Shown here: positions 8,587-16,921 of the stretch, piece after piece
Layout: each line of letters opens with the position of its first letter
Position numbering within the stretch: position 1 is the first letter of the stretch
Source: Rhodovulum strictum
GTDB lineage: Bacteria > Pseudomonadota > Alphaproteobacteria > Rhodobacterales > Rhodobacteraceae
Direction: 5' to 3'
DNA length: 64,000 nucleotides
NCBI RefSeq assembly: GCF_009649175.1
Contig: NZ_WJPO01000002.1
Location: forward strand, 62,001-126,000
Program-made: the position numbers and the translations under genes
The notes under the pieces: model-generated
Databases searched by the model: none
Told to the model about the DNA's origin: nothing
What the model saw: only the letters and a program-made list of their open reading frames with translations

Positions 8587-9326
8587 GCCGCACCCGCCCG
8601 CCGCACCGCGCGGCCGTCGATGAAATGGATGCCGCATTCCTCCTTGTCCCGCCCGCGCCAGCGACCTGCCCGCGGGCTTTCGCCGGGGGCCACGGGGCTG
8701 GTGCAGGGCGCGCAGCCGATCGAGGGATAGCCGCGCCCGACCAGCGGGTGACGCGGCAGGGCGTGGGCGTCGACATAGTGGCGCACATCCTGGCCCGACC
8801 AGTTCAGCAGCGGGTTCACCTTGACCCGGCCGCCCGCGTCCAGTTCGAACAGCGACAGGCCGCTGCGCGCGCCGGTCTGGTGCTGCTTGCGCCCGGTGAT
8901 CCAGGCGCCATAGCCGCCCAGCGCCGCCTCCAGCGGGCGAGTCTTGCGCAACGCGCAGCAGGCATCGGGGTCGTCGCGATGCAGCAGCCCCTGCGGATCG
9001 GCGGCGGCCAGTTCAGCCGCATCGGGCCGCACCATCCGCACGCCGGTCAGCCCCAGCGCCTGCGCAACCTCGTACTGATAGGCCAGCGTCTCGGGGAACA
9101 GCAGTTCGGTATCGAGAAACAGCACCGGCAACGCGCGGTCGATCCGCGAGATCATGTGCAGCAGCACAACCGATTCCGCGCCAAAGGACGACACCAGCGC
9201 GATGCGGCCCGCGAAATCCGCCAGCACATGGGCCAGCACCGTTTCGGGCGCCGCGTCGGACAGCGTGGCGTTCAGCGCCGCCACCTGCGCCTCGGCCGGA
9301 TCGAAGATCGCCTCACGCCGCATCAT
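8583..9326 (-). CDS. cysH: adenylylsulfate (APS) reductase, thioredoxin-dependent
   Basis: A 247-residue reductase of the assimilatory sulfate pathway. The nucleotide-binding segment SSFGAESVVLL lies at 47-57. The cysteines that bind a 4Fe-4S cluster in APS reductases are present (Cys123-Cys124 and Cys205/Cys208), and the catalytic Cys231 sits in EECGIHF. The four cluster cysteines favour APS over PAPS as substrate. It reduces APS to sulfite for the CysI enzyme encoded upstream. I chose the start at 9326, which overlaps the end of cysI; 9323 is an equally possible ATG. Confidence 0.93.
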   Translation of the reverse strand: MMRREAIFDPAEAQVAALNATLSDAAPETVLAHVLADFAGRIALVSSFGAESVVLLHMISRIDRALPVLFLDTELLFPETLAYQYEVAQALGLTGVRMVRPDAAELAAADPQGLLHRDDPDACCALRKTRPLEAALGGYGAWITGRKQHQTGARSGLSLFELDAGGRVKVNPLLNWSGQDVRHYVDAHALPRHPLVGRGYPSIGCAPCTSPVAPGESPRAGRWRGRDKEECGIHFIDGRAVRRAGAA

Positions 9327-10968
9327 CGGCCCCCTCGTTATTGTAAAGCGCCTGCTGGAACGGTCCCAGCCCGACCCGGCGGAATGCCTCGCCAAAGGTT
9401 TCGTCCCCGTCCCGGCGCAGCCCCAGATAGGTCAGGACGATCTGCTCGACCGCGCCCACGATCTCGTCCGCGGCAAAGCCGGGGCCGGTGCGCTGGCCGA
9501 TGGCCGCATTCTGGGTCGGATCGCCGCCCAGCGTGATCTGATAGGTCTCGACCCCCGCGCGTTCGAGCCCGAGGATGCCGATCTCGGCAACATGGTGATG
9601 CGCGCAGGCATTGATGCAGCCCGAGATGTTCAGCCGCAGCGGACCCACCTCATGCTCGATCTTCAGCGCCTCGAAATGCTGCGCGATCTGTTGCGCAACC
9701 GGGATCGAGCGGGCCGTGGCCAGGGCGCAGTAATCCAGCCCCGGGCAGGCGATGATGTCCGAGATATGCCCGGCATTCGCCGCCGCCAGCCCCGCATCCG
9801 CCAGCGCCGCGAACACCGCCGGCAGGTCGGCCTTGCGCACATGGGGCAGCACCACGTTCTGGCGGTGGCTGATCCGGATCTCGTCATGGCCGTATTGCTC
9901 GGCCAGATCGGCCAAGAGCCGCATCTGCCAGGCGGTCGCATCCCCCGGCACCTGCCCCGGTGTCTTGAGCGAAACGGTGACGATGGCATGATCCGCCCGC
10001 CGGTGCGCGGCAAGGTTCGTGTCGCACCACGCGCGAAAGGCCGGGCTGCCCTGCGGGATCGCCGCGGGGCCATCGCGCAGCGCGGGCGGGGCGAAATGCG
10101 CTGCAATGTCCGCCAGCATCGCCCTGTCCGCACCGCCGAATTCGCCCCGGGTCTCGGCAAAGCGCGCCTCGACCTGATCGCGCAGGGTTTCAAGCCCGAT
10201 CTCGTGCACGGCGATCTTGATGCGCGCCTTGTACTTGTTGTCCCGCCGCCCGAGCCGGTTGTAGACGCCCAGGATCGCCTCGAGATAGGGCAGCAGGTCG
10301 GCTTCGGGCAGGAAGTCGCGGATCACCCGGCCCAGCATCGGCGTCCGGCCCAGCCCGCCGCCCACGCTGACCTCGAACCCCGTCTCGTCGCCCTGCCGCA
10401 CAAGGCGCAGCCCGATATCATGGGCGCGCGTGACCGCCCGATCCTCGGCCCCGCCGCTGATCGCGATCTTGAACTTGCGCGGCAGGAACTGGAATTCGGG
10501 ATGGTCGGTCGACCATTGCCGCATCAGTTCGGCGTAGGGGCGCGGATCGGCAACCTCGTCGGCGGCGGCGCCCGCGAAATGATCGGCCGTGACATTGCGC
10601 ACGCAATTGCCCGAGGTCTGGATCGCGTGCATCCCGACATCGGCCAGCGCATCCAGCATGTCGGGCACGTCGCGCAGTCTGGGCCAGTTGAACTGGATGT
10701 TCTGGCGCGTGGTGAAATGGCCATAGCCGCGGTCCCAGCGCTCGGCGATCATCGCAAGCTGGCGCAACTGGCGGGCATTCAGCGTGCCATAGGGGATCGC
10801 CACCCGCAGCATGTAGGCATGCAGTTGCAGGTAAAGCCCGTTCATCAGGCGCAGCGGGCGGAACTCGTCCTCGGTCAGGCGGCCGTCGATCCGGCGCTCC
10901 ACCTGATCGCGGAACTGGCGCACGCGCTCGCGGACAAAGGCATCGTCGAACTCGGAATAGGCATACAT
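9313..10968 (-). CDS. cysI: assimilatory sulfite reductase hemoprotein
   Basis: A 551-residue siroheme and 4Fe-4S enzyme that reduces sulfite to sulfide with six electrons. Two nitrite/sulfite reductase ferredoxin-like half-domains are visible (RVAIPYGTLNARQLRQLA near 55-72 and a second copy near 340-375). The cluster and siroheme cysteines are Cys408 and Cys414 (ACPGLDYC) and Cys451 and Cys455 (GCINACAHHHV). No flavoprotein CysJ is present, so electrons probably come from ferredoxin or another donor. It lies 18 bases after the DUF2849 gene and overlaps cysH. Confidence 0.93.
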   Translation of the reverse strand: MYAYSEFDDAFVRERVRQFRDQVERRIDGRLTEDEFRPLRLMNGLYLQLHAYMLRVAIPYGTLNARQLRQLAMIAERWDRGYGHFTTRQNIQFNWPRLRDVPDMLDALADVGMHAIQTSGNCVRNVTADHFAGAAADEVADPRPYAELMRQWSTDHPEFQFLPRKFKIAISGGAEDRAVTRAHDIGLRLVRQGDETGFEVSVGGGLGRTPMLGRVIRDFLPEADLLPYLEAILGVYNRLGRRDNKYKARIKIAVHEIGLETLRDQVEARFAETRGEFGGADRAMLADIAAHFAPPALRDGPAAIPQGSPAFRAWCDTNLAAHRRADHAIVTVSLKTPGQVPGDATAWQMRLLADLAEQYGHDEIRISHRQNVVLPHVRKADLPAVFAALADAGLAAANAGHISDIIACPGLDYCALATARSIPVAQQIAQHFEALKIEHEVGPLRLNISGCINACAHHHVAEIGILGLERAGVETYQITLGGDPTQNAAIGQRTGPGFAADEIVGAVEQIVLTYLGLRRDGDETFGEAFRRVGLGPFQQALYNNEGADDAA

Positions 10969-10986
10969 GGGCTTACTCCTGCGGCG

Positions 10987-11286
10987 TCATTCTGCGGCCT
11001 GGGCGGGCAGCACGAAGGGGGCGGGTCCGCGCGCGCGGACCCGTTCGCGGAAATCGACGGGCACCGGGCCGAACGGACCCGGCCGCACCTCGGCCATGTA
11101 GGCGCCGACCACGCGATCGGCCTGCGCCACGGCGGCAGCCAGACGGGCCTGCGCCTCGGCCAGGTCGCCGATCACCTCGGCATCGGCAAGCGAGCGCGAC
11201 CAGTTGCCCCCCGGCGTCATCCAGACCGGATCGCCGTCGAACAGGTCGTTGGCGGCGACCACCACGGGCATCACGATCCGGCTCAT
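10987..11286 (-). CDS. DUF2849 protein of the sulfite reduction cluster
   Basis: A 99-residue soluble protein of the DUF2849 family (VVAANDLFDGDPVWM, then DAEVIGDLAEAQARL). It starts with an ATGA overlap on the cysG stop and precedes cysI by 18 bases. The family is known only from sulfite reductase clusters of alphaproteobacteria and their relatives. There is no cysteine and no cofactor motif, so it is unlikely to carry a cluster itself. A helper or regulatory role for CysI is inferred from the constant neighbourhood. Confidence 0.85.
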   Translation of the reverse strand: MSRIVMPVVVAANDLFDGDPVWMTPGGNWSRSLADAEVIGDLAEAQARLAAAVAQADRVVGAYMAEVRPGPFGPVPVDFRERVRARGPAPFVLPAQAAE

Positions 11287-12656
11287 TGGGCGGCTTCCCG
11301 CAGGGGGGCGGGGGCCAGCGCGGCCGCATCGCGCGGGGCGAGCCCCAGCATGATGACCGCGGGGCCGCGCAGATCGGCGGCCGCCAGATCGGCGGCCAAC
11401 CGGCCAAGCCGCGAGGCAAGAACGCGCTGATCCGGGCGCGAGGCATTCTCGACCACGCTGACGGGCGTTGCGGGATCGGCGCCATGCATCAGAAGCCGGC
11501 CCTGAACGAAACGCGCCGCGCGCTTGCCCATGTAGATCGCCGCCACCGCGCCGGGCCGGGCCAGCGCCGCCCAGTCGTGATCGGCCAGACCGTCGACATC
11601 CTGCCCGGTGATGATCCGCAACTCGCCATTGCGCCCGCGCCGCGTCAGGCTTTGCCCAAGGCTCGCCGCCGCCGCCGAGGCCGCGGTGATGCCGGGCAGG
11701 ATCGCCCAGTCCAGACCCGCCGCCGTGCAGGCGTCGATCTCCTCGTCAAGGCGGCCGAACACGCCCGGATCGCCCGCCTTGAGCCGCACCACCAGCGCCC
11801 CGGCGCGGGCGCGCTCGACGATCAGGCCGTTGATCCTGGCCTGCGGCGTGGACGGGCCGAAGCCGGTCTTGCCGACCTCGATGATCTCGACCTCGCGGCG
11901 GGCCAGTTCCAGGATCGGTTGCGGCACCAGCCGGTCATGGATCACCACATCGGCCTGATCCAGCGCCCGGCGCGCGCGCAGCGTCAATTCGTCGGGATCG
12001 CCCGGCCCCGCGCCCACGAACAGCACCCGGCCCGGCGCGGGCGCGCGGTCCAGATGGTCGGACAGAAGCGGCGCGGCCTCGGGCACGGCTTCGCCCGCCA
12101 TCGCGCGGTCGAACAGCGCACTCCAGAAGTCACGCCGCGCCCGGCCCGGCGGCAGCGCCTCGGCCTCGGGGCGCAGCGCCTTCGCGCCGCGCAGCACCGC
12201 GCCCAGCCCGGCGGGCAGTCGTTCCTCGAGCAGCGCCTTGACCTTGCGCGCCAGCACCGGCCCCGTGCCCTCGGTCCCGATGGCGATCACCAGCGGATCG
12301 CGATCGACCAGCGCGGGCGTCAGGAAGGCGCTGGCCTCAAGATTGTCGACGATGTTGAACGGCACCCCGGCCGCTTCGGCCAGCGCGGCCACGCGGGCAT
12401 CCGCGGCCGCATCCTCGTCGGCGGCATAGACCAGCCGCAGCCCGGCAAGGTCGTCCTGCGCCAGCGGCCGGGAAAACAGAGCGATGCGCCCCTCGGCGTC
12501 CCAGGCGGCGATCAGCGGATCGACGGTTTCGGCATAAACCTCGATCCGCGCCTCGGTCTTGAGCAGCAACCGCAGTTTCGCCACCGCAGCCGCACCCCCG
12601 CCCGAAACGGCGACACGCAGACCGGCAACGCGCAGGAAGATCGGAAAATGGTTCAT
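11283..12656 (-). CDS. cysG: siroheme synthase (dehydrogenase/ferrochelatase and uroporphyrinogen-III methyltransferase)
   Basis: A 457-residue bifunctional enzyme that makes siroheme for CysI. The N-terminal half (1-145) has the NAD site VAVSGGGAAAVAKL and Asp104 in NIVDN, the position of the catalytic aspartate in CysG. The C-terminal half (from about 210) is the SAM-dependent methyltransferase with VGAGPGDPDELT and the LKAGDPGVFGR motif. The start at 12656 gives the normal N-terminus (MNHFPIFLRV) and follows an AGAGGTG ribosome site. It is the first gene of the cys operon. Confidence 0.93.
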   Translation of the reverse strand: MNHFPIFLRVAGLRVAVSGGGAAAVAKLRLLLKTEARIEVYAETVDPLIAAWDAEGRIALFSRPLAQDDLAGLRLVYAADEDAAADARVAALAEAAGVPFNIVDNLEASAFLTPALVDRDPLVIAIGTEGTGPVLARKVKALLEERLPAGLGAVLRGAKALRPEAEALPPGRARRDFWSALFDRAMAGEAVPEAAPLLSDHLDRAPAPGRVLFVGAGPGDPDELTLRARRALDQADVVIHDRLVPQPILELARREVEIIEVGKTGFGPSTPQARINGLIVERARAGALVVRLKAGDPGVFGRLDEEIDACTAAGLDWAILPGITAASAAAASLGQSLTRRGRNGELRIITGQDVDGLADHDWAALARPGAVAAIYMGKRAARFVQGRLLMHGADPATPVSVVENASRPDQRVLASRLGRLAADLAAADLRGPAVIMLGLAPRDAAALAPAPLREAAQ

Positions 12657-12848
12657 GGGGCACCTCTGGCTATGGGCCAGATATAGAACAAATTCCCTTT
12701 CCAGAGCCATACCACGCCGCTGAAAGGGACGTGTTCTCAGTGCCTTCCCGCATCCGCGGGAAAATTATCCCCATAATGCAGTCCGCGCCGCATGCCGGTC
12801 CGAAATCCGCCCTGCGGCCGGGACGCCAGCCCCGGCCGCAGCCCCCAC
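12657..12848. other. intergenic region between the thi and cys operons
   Basis: This 192-base gap holds the promoter of the cys operon and the 3' end of the thi operon, both on the minus strand. At 12661-12681 the minus strand reads TCTGGC-CCATA-GCCAGAGGTG, a six-base-pair stem overlapping the cysG ribosome site. At 12745-12762 TTCCCGC-ATCC-GCGGGAA is a second perfect inverted repeat. A long hairpin lies at 12814-12839 (separate entry). I see no open frame with coding character here. Confidence 0.5.
12814..12839 (-). terminator. possible terminator hairpin after thiD
   Basis: GCGGCCGGG and CCCGGCCGC form a perfect nine-base-pair stem around an eight-base loop, ten bases past the thiD stop. 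No U-tract follows on the minus strand, so termination would be weak or factor-dependent, and the hairpin may mainly protect the 3' end of the thi transcript. Confidence 0.45.
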
Positions 12849-13646
12849 TCAGCGCCGCAAGGCGTGGAAATGATCCGTCGGACCGGTCCCGCGCCCGACC
12901 CACAAGCCATCCGCGGCCCGAATCGCGGCCAGTGTGTAGTCCTTGGCTGCACTGGCCGCCGCCAGCGGATCGGCAAGCGCCGCAAGATGGGTCGCCAGCG
13001 CCGCCGACAGCGTGCAGCCGGTGCCATGGGTGTTGCGCGTCGCAACGCGCGGCGCGATCAGCCAGACCCGCCGACCCGGCGAAAGGAACAGATCGGGGCT
13101 TTCCTCGTCGCCCAGATGCCCACCCTTCAGGAACACCGCGCCGCAGCCCAGCGCCAGCAGCGCCTCGGCCTGTGCTTCCATCTCCTCGCGCGTCCGCGCC
13201 TCGGGCCGGTCCAGCAGATCGGCCGCTTCGGGCAGGTTCGGGGTGATGACCCTGGCCATGGGCAGCAGCAGATCGCGCAGCGCCGCCACAGCATCCGCCG
13301 CCAGAAGCCGGTCGCCGCCCTTGGCCACCATCACCGGGTCCAGCACCACCGGCACGTCGCGCCCGTCCAGAACGCCCGCCACCGCCTGCACGATGGCGGC
13401 CGAGCCCAGCATGCCGATCTTGACCGCATCGACGCGGATATCGTCGAACACCGCCTGAACCTGCGCCGCGACAAACTCGGGCGCGACAAGCTCGGCGGCT
13501 CGCACGCCTTGGGTGTTCTGCACCGTCAGCGCGGTGATCGCGGCCATGCCATAGCCGCCATTGGCACCTATCGACTTGAGATCGGCCTGAATGCCCGCCC
13601 CGCCCGACGGATCGGACCCGGCAATGGACAGGATGTTGGGGATCAT
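12849..13646 (-). CDS. thiD: hydroxymethylpyrimidine/phosphomethylpyrimidine kinase
   Basis: A 265-residue ribokinase-fold enzyme that phosphorylates HMP and HMP-P to HMP-PP for thiamine phosphate synthesis. Family motifs are present: SIAGSDPSGGAGIQADLKS at the N-terminus, VLDPVMVAKGG in the middle and the anion-hole motif NTHGTGCTLSAA near residue 205. The start at 13646 overlaps the thiE stop as ATGA. It is the last gene of thiM-thiE-thiD and shares the TPP riboswitch upstream of thiM. Confidence 0.95.
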   Translation of the reverse strand: MIPNILSIAGSDPSGGAGIQADLKSIGANGGYGMAAITALTVQNTQGVRAAELVAPEFVAAQVQAVFDDIRVDAVKIGMLGSAAIVQAVAGVLDGRDVPVVLDPVMVAKGGDRLLAADAVAALRDLLLPMARVITPNLPEAADLLDRPEARTREEMEAQAEALLALGCGAVFLKGGHLGDEESPDLFLSPGRRVWLIAPRVATRNTHGTGCTLSAALATHLAALADPLAAASAAKDYTLAAIRAADGLWVGRGTGPTDHFHALRR

Positions 13647-14248
13647 GCATGGCTCCATGTCTGGGCAAGGTCGCGGGCGGCGGCCTCGGGGTCGGGGGCG
13701 GACGCGATGGCCGAGACGACGGCGATGCCGGCGCAGCCCATGTGCTTGAGGGCGGGGATATCCGGGGCACCCACACCGCCGATGGCAACCGCGGGCACCG
13801 GCGCCGCGCGCACGATCCGGGCCAGCCCGTCCATGCCCAGCGGCGCAGCGTGATCGGGCTTGGTCGCGGTGGCGCGCACCGGACCGACGCCCAGATAGTC
13901 GACAGCGCCGGGCGGCAGGGCGGCAAGCTGCGCCCCGGTCTCGATCGACAGCCCCAGGATCGCCACCGGCCCCAGCGCCGCGCGCATCCGCAGCGGGTCG
14001 CCATCCGACTGGCCGATATGCAGCCCGTCCGCCCGCGCGGCCAGCGCCACCGCCAGCCGGTCATTGACGATCAGCGGCACGCCCAGCGGCGCCAGCAGGG
14101 CGCGCAGGCGGCGGGCCTGCGCGATCATCGCCGCATCCTCGGCATGCTTGTCGCGCAACTGCACCGCCGTTGCGCCGCCCCGCACCGCCGCCATCACCAG
14201 TTCGTCGGACACGCCATCAGGCGTCACGAAATAGACCCGAAAACTCAT
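13643..14248 (-). CDS. thiE: thiamine-phosphate synthase
   Basis: A 201-residue TIM-barrel enzyme joining HMP-PP and hydroxyethylthiazole phosphate. Visible motifs are VQLRDK (residues 29-34), LIVNDRLAVALAARADGLHIGQ and the phosphate site AIGGVGAPD. The start at 14248 overlaps the thiM stop as ATGA; the frame continues upstream inside thiM without homology. Translational coupling to thiM and thiD on both sides indicates one transcript controlled by the TPP riboswitch. Confidence 0.94.
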   Translation of the reverse strand: MSFRVYFVTPDGVSDELVMAAVRGGATAVQLRDKHAEDAAMIAQARRLRALLAPLGVPLIVNDRLAVALAARADGLHIGQSDGDPLRMRAALGPVAILGLSIETGAQLAALPPGAVDYLGVGPVRATATKPDHAAPLGMDGLARIVRAAPVPAVAIGGVGAPDIPALKHMGCAGIAVVSAIASAPDPEAAARDLAQTWSHA

Positions 14249-15036
14249 GCCGCCTGCACCCGCGCCCCGGCGGTCAACGCGTCCGGCGTGATCGTGGCCA
14301 GCGCGTCCAGCAATGCGACCTGAAAGCTGCCCGGCCCCGCAGCCGTTTCCCCGGCCCGCTCGCCCGCAAGCCCGAAATAGGCCAGCGCCGCCACCGTTGC
14401 GGTCGCCCGGTCCTCGGCCCCGGCCAGGAACGCGCCGACAAGCCCGGTCAGCGAACAGCCCAGCGCCGTTACTCTGGGCATGGCCGGATGGCCATTCGCC
14501 ACGCGCCAGCCGCGCGCCCCGTCGGTGACGTAATCGACCGGCCCGGTAACGGCGACAACAGCGCCCGTGCTGCACGCCAGCGCACGCGCCGCCTCCTCGG
14601 CCGCGGCCACCGGATCGGCGCTGTCCGCCCCCTTGCCCTGCGCCGCCGCCCCCGACAGCGCCAGGATCTCGGAGGCATTGCCGCGGATCGCCGCCGGGCC
14701 AAGCGCCAGCAACCGCGCGCCGATCTCGCGCCGGAACGCCGTGGCGCCGACCGCGACCGGGTCCAGCACCCAGGGCAGGCCCGCCGCCTGCGCGGCCTGC
14801 GCCGACGCCTCCATCGCCGCGACCCAGGGGCCGCTGGGGGTGCCGATATTGATCGTCAGCGCCCCGGCCAGCGGCGTGAACTCGGCCGCTTCCTCGACCG
14901 CATGAACCATTGCGGGCGAGGCGCCTGCGGCCAGCAGCACATTCGCCATGACGTTCATCGCGACGTAATTGGTGATGTTGTGCACAAGCGGCGCGCGCTG
15001 GCGCATCTCGCTCAAATGGGCTCCCCAGTCGGGCAT
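14245..15036 (-). CDS. thiM: hydroxyethylthiazole kinase
   Basis: A 263-residue salvage kinase that phosphorylates hydroxyethylthiazole. Motifs are PLVHNITNYVAMNVMAN (17-33), DPVAVGAT and the C-terminal TALGCSLTGLVGAFL anion hole. The ATG at 15036 lies four bases after a GGAGGA ribosome site; a GTG one codon earlier is too close to it. The set thiM, thiE and thiD without thiC or thiG here points to salvage of thiamine precursors, with de novo genes elsewhere or absent. Confidence 0.94.
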   Translation of the reverse strand: MPDWGAHLSEMRQRAPLVHNITNYVAMNVMANVLLAAGASPAMVHAVEEAAEFTPLAGALTINIGTPSGPWVAAMEASAQAAQAAGLPWVLDPVAVGATAFRREIGARLLALGPAAIRGNASEILALSGAAAQGKGADSADPVAAAEEAARALACSTGAVVAVTGPVDYVTDGARGWRVANGHPAMPRVTALGCSLTGLVGAFLAGAEDRATATVAALAYFGLAGERAGETAAGPGSFQVALLDALATITPDALTAGARVQAA

Positions 15037-15089
15037 CACGTCCTCCGTGGCCGGGCAGGAAACGAACGCGAAAGCCCCTTGGGCGCTTC

Positions 15090-15175
15090 GGGTGCGACTT
15101 CCTCCGCCAGCATGATCTGGTTCAGGTTCAAAGGGTACTTCTCAGCCCGGGATGACCCCGGACGCCCCTGTCACG
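15090..15175 (-). ncRNA. TPP riboswitch (THI element)
   Basis: On the minus strand the conserved core is intact: GGGCTGAGAAGTACCC, then CTTTGAACCTGAACCAGATC, then a CTGGCGGAGGAAG closing segment. The 5' side begins with GGGGCGTCCGGGG, which forms P1/P2. It sits about 50 bases upstream of thiM. Between it and the thiM ribosome site lies AAGCGCCCAAGGGGCTT, an imperfect hairpin that may be part of the expression platform. High TPP should repress thiM-thiE-thiD. Confidence 0.95.
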
Positions 15176-15232
15176 GTGGGCATGGAACCACGTCCCGCGG
15201 GGAAACAAAAGCACCTTTTGCCTGCCCGGATC

Positions 15233-16429
15233 TCAGGACGAAACAGCCGCGCGCGGCCCGGTCAGGATCCGCCAGTAGAGCAGCGCAAAGCCCAGGAAGG
15301 CGGCAATCCAGCCCGCCCCGGCCAGATGCAGCAGCCAGCCCGGCGCGCCAAGCCCTTCGGCAAACCGGGCCATGACCGAGACCAGCAGCAGCACATACAG
15401 CGCGGCGACGGCCGGGCTTGCGGTCAGCGGGCGGCCCGAATGGCCAAGGCTGGCGCGCGTCATGATCGCCAGCGTCATCATGCCGACCGCGCCCGCCATC
15501 CACACATGCTGCGCCGCCGTGACCGAGCCCAGCCCCGGCAGCACCGACGCAAGCCCCACCGCCAGAAACCCGACCGGCACCAGCGCATAGGCAAGGTGCA
15601 GCACCCAGACCAGCGGCTCGGCCAGCGTGCGGTGCCCGACCCAGCGGCCCAGCCGGATCAGCTGCAAGACCCCCGCCAGCAGACAGAGCAGCGTGGCAAG
15701 CCAATGCGCGGGCGCCACGGTCCAGACCGCAAGCGCCAGACCGGCCACCGCCAGCGCGATCCCGTCGAACTGGCCGAGGGGGGCGGGCAGCCGCGTCTCG
15801 CGGCGCTGGGCCAGCCAGTTGCGGGTAAAGCTCGGCACGACCCGGCCGCCGATCAGCAGGATCATCCCGATCGCAGCCGCCAAGGCCACCCGCAGCCCCA
15901 GCCCGCCCGCCGCATAATCGCCGCGCAGGGCATCGAGATGGAACAGCCCCTGCCCCAGCGTCATCAGCAACAGCAGCGCCCAGACCGACAGGTTGCGCCA
16001 GTTCCGGCCCGCCACGATCTCGCGCAGCATGACCGCAGCCAGCGCCAGCGGAAAGGCCAGATCGACCGCTGCGGCCGCCCCGACCGGCAGCAGCGCCGAA
16101 ACCGACACCGCGACCCGCCCCGCCGCCCAGAGCAATACCAGTGCCAGAAGCGGCCAGCCCATCAGCGGCAGCCGCCCGGTCCAGTTCGGCACCGCCGTCA
16201 GCAGGAACCCGGCCGTGACGGCGCCGAGATAGCCGAACAGAAAGGCATGGGCATGCCAGCTGACCGGATCGAGCACAGTGGGCAGCGCCACGCCGCCGCC
16301 CAGCATCGCGATCCACAATGTCATCGCCGCGGCCGCCCAGAGACTGCCGAACAGGAAGAACGGGCGATGGCCCTGCGCCAGAAGGGCGGGACCGGCAAAG
16401 GCGCGGCGGCGCTCGGAGGTGGTGGCCAT
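15233..16429 (-). CDS. nnrS: NnrS family membrane protein, nitric oxide stress
   Basis: A 398-residue integral membrane protein with about twelve hydrophobic segments and the NnrS features RPFFLFGSLWA near the N-terminus, WHAHAFLFGYLGAV, FTRNWLAQR and TRASLGHSGRPL. NnrS is a heme-copper membrane protein that protects cells against nitric oxide and is usually part of NO-responsive regulons. The gene is divergent from nsrR, and an NsrR-type palindrome lies 17 bases before its ATG, so repression by NsrR and induction by NO are likely. Confidence 0.93.
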   Translation of the reverse strand: MATTSERRRAFAGPALLAQGHRPFFLFGSLWAAAAMTLWIAMLGGGVALPTVLDPVSWHAHAFLFGYLGAVTAGFLLTAVPNWTGRLPLMGWPLLALVLLWAAGRVAVSVSALLPVGAAAAVDLAFPLALAAVMLREIVAGRNWRNLSVWALLLLMTLGQGLFHLDALRGDYAAGGLGLRVALAAAIGMILLIGGRVVPSFTRNWLAQRRETRLPAPLGQFDGIALAVAGLALAVWTVAPAHWLATLLCLLAGVLQLIRLGRWVGHRTLAEPLVWVLHLAYALVPVGFLAVGLASVLPGLGSVTAAQHVWMAGAVGMMTLAIMTRASLGHSGRPLTASPAVAALYVLLLVSVMARFAEGLGAPGWLLHLAGAGWIAAFLGFALLYWRILTGPRAAVSS

Positions 16430-16445
16430 GGGACGACTCGCTTTT

Positions 16446-16460
16446 GGTATTTCAAATACC
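16446..16460. promoter_or_regulatory. NsrR-type operator between nnrS and nsrR
   Basis: GGTATTT-C-AAATACC is a perfect palindrome with seven-base arms. It matches the ATTT-N-AAAT core of NsrR sites known in proteobacteria. A weaker related sequence, GTATTTGAAACTC, lies at 16479-16491 nearer nsrR. The two sites in this short divergent region suit joint control of nnrS and of nsrR-nnrU by the NsrR encoded next to them. Confidence 0.75.
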
Positions 16461-16507
16461 GATTAACCGATGTAATACGTATTTGAAACTCCAATTCGTG
16501 AGGCCCA

Positions 16508-16921
16508 ATGCGCCTGACCCAGTTCACCGATTTCGGATTGCGCGCGCTGATGCGGCTGGCAGGCCGCCCCGAGCGCGGCTTTTCCACCGCCGAACTGGCA
16601 GAGGAATTCGGCGTCTCGCGTCATCATCTGGCCAAGGTCGTGGCTCGCCTTGCGGCGGCCGGGCTGGTCGAGACACGGCGCGGCGGTGGCGGCGGGTTGC
16701 GGCTGGCACGCCCCGCGGCCGAGATCCGGCTGGGCGAGGTGGTGCGCCTGCTGGAGGCAGATCAGGCGCTGGTCGAATGTTTCGCGGCCGATGGCGGGGC
16801 CTGCACGCTGACGCCGGATTGCCGTCTCAAGGGGCGGCTGGCCCGGGCCGAGGCCGCCTTTCTGGCCGAGCTTGACCGCGCAACGCTGGCCGATTGCGCC
16901 TGGGCGCCGAGGGCGGAATGA
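16508..16921 (+). CDS. nsrR: Rrf2-family nitric oxide-sensing repressor NsrR
   Basis: A 137-residue Rrf2 regulator. The winged helix-turn-helix spans about 1-75 (MRLTQFTDFGLRALMRLA, FSTAELAEEFGVSRHHLAKVV). The three cluster cysteines Cys91, Cys99 and Cys105 have the NsrR spacing (ECFAADGGACTLTPDC), which distinguishes it from IscR. NO damages the Fe-S cluster and relieves repression. The gene overlaps nnrU by four bases and faces nnrS across a palindromic operator. Confidence 0.93.
   Translation: MRLTQFTDFGLRALMRLAGRPERGFSTAELAEEFGVSRHHLAKVVARLAAAGLVETRRGGGGGLRLARPAAEIRLGEVVRLLEADQALVECFAADGGACTLTPDCRLKGRLARAEAAFLAELDRATLADCAWAPRAE

Noticed and set aside
12745-12762. Inverted repeat TTCCCGC-ATCC-GCGGGAA as a terminator.
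   Set aside because: No U-tract on the strand that is transcribed here and a stronger hairpin lies nearer the thiD end; left as an unexplained repeat.
16508-16921. IscR rather than NsrR.
   Set aside because: No isc/suf genes nearby, and the neighbours nnrS and nnrU and the operator type fit NsrR.
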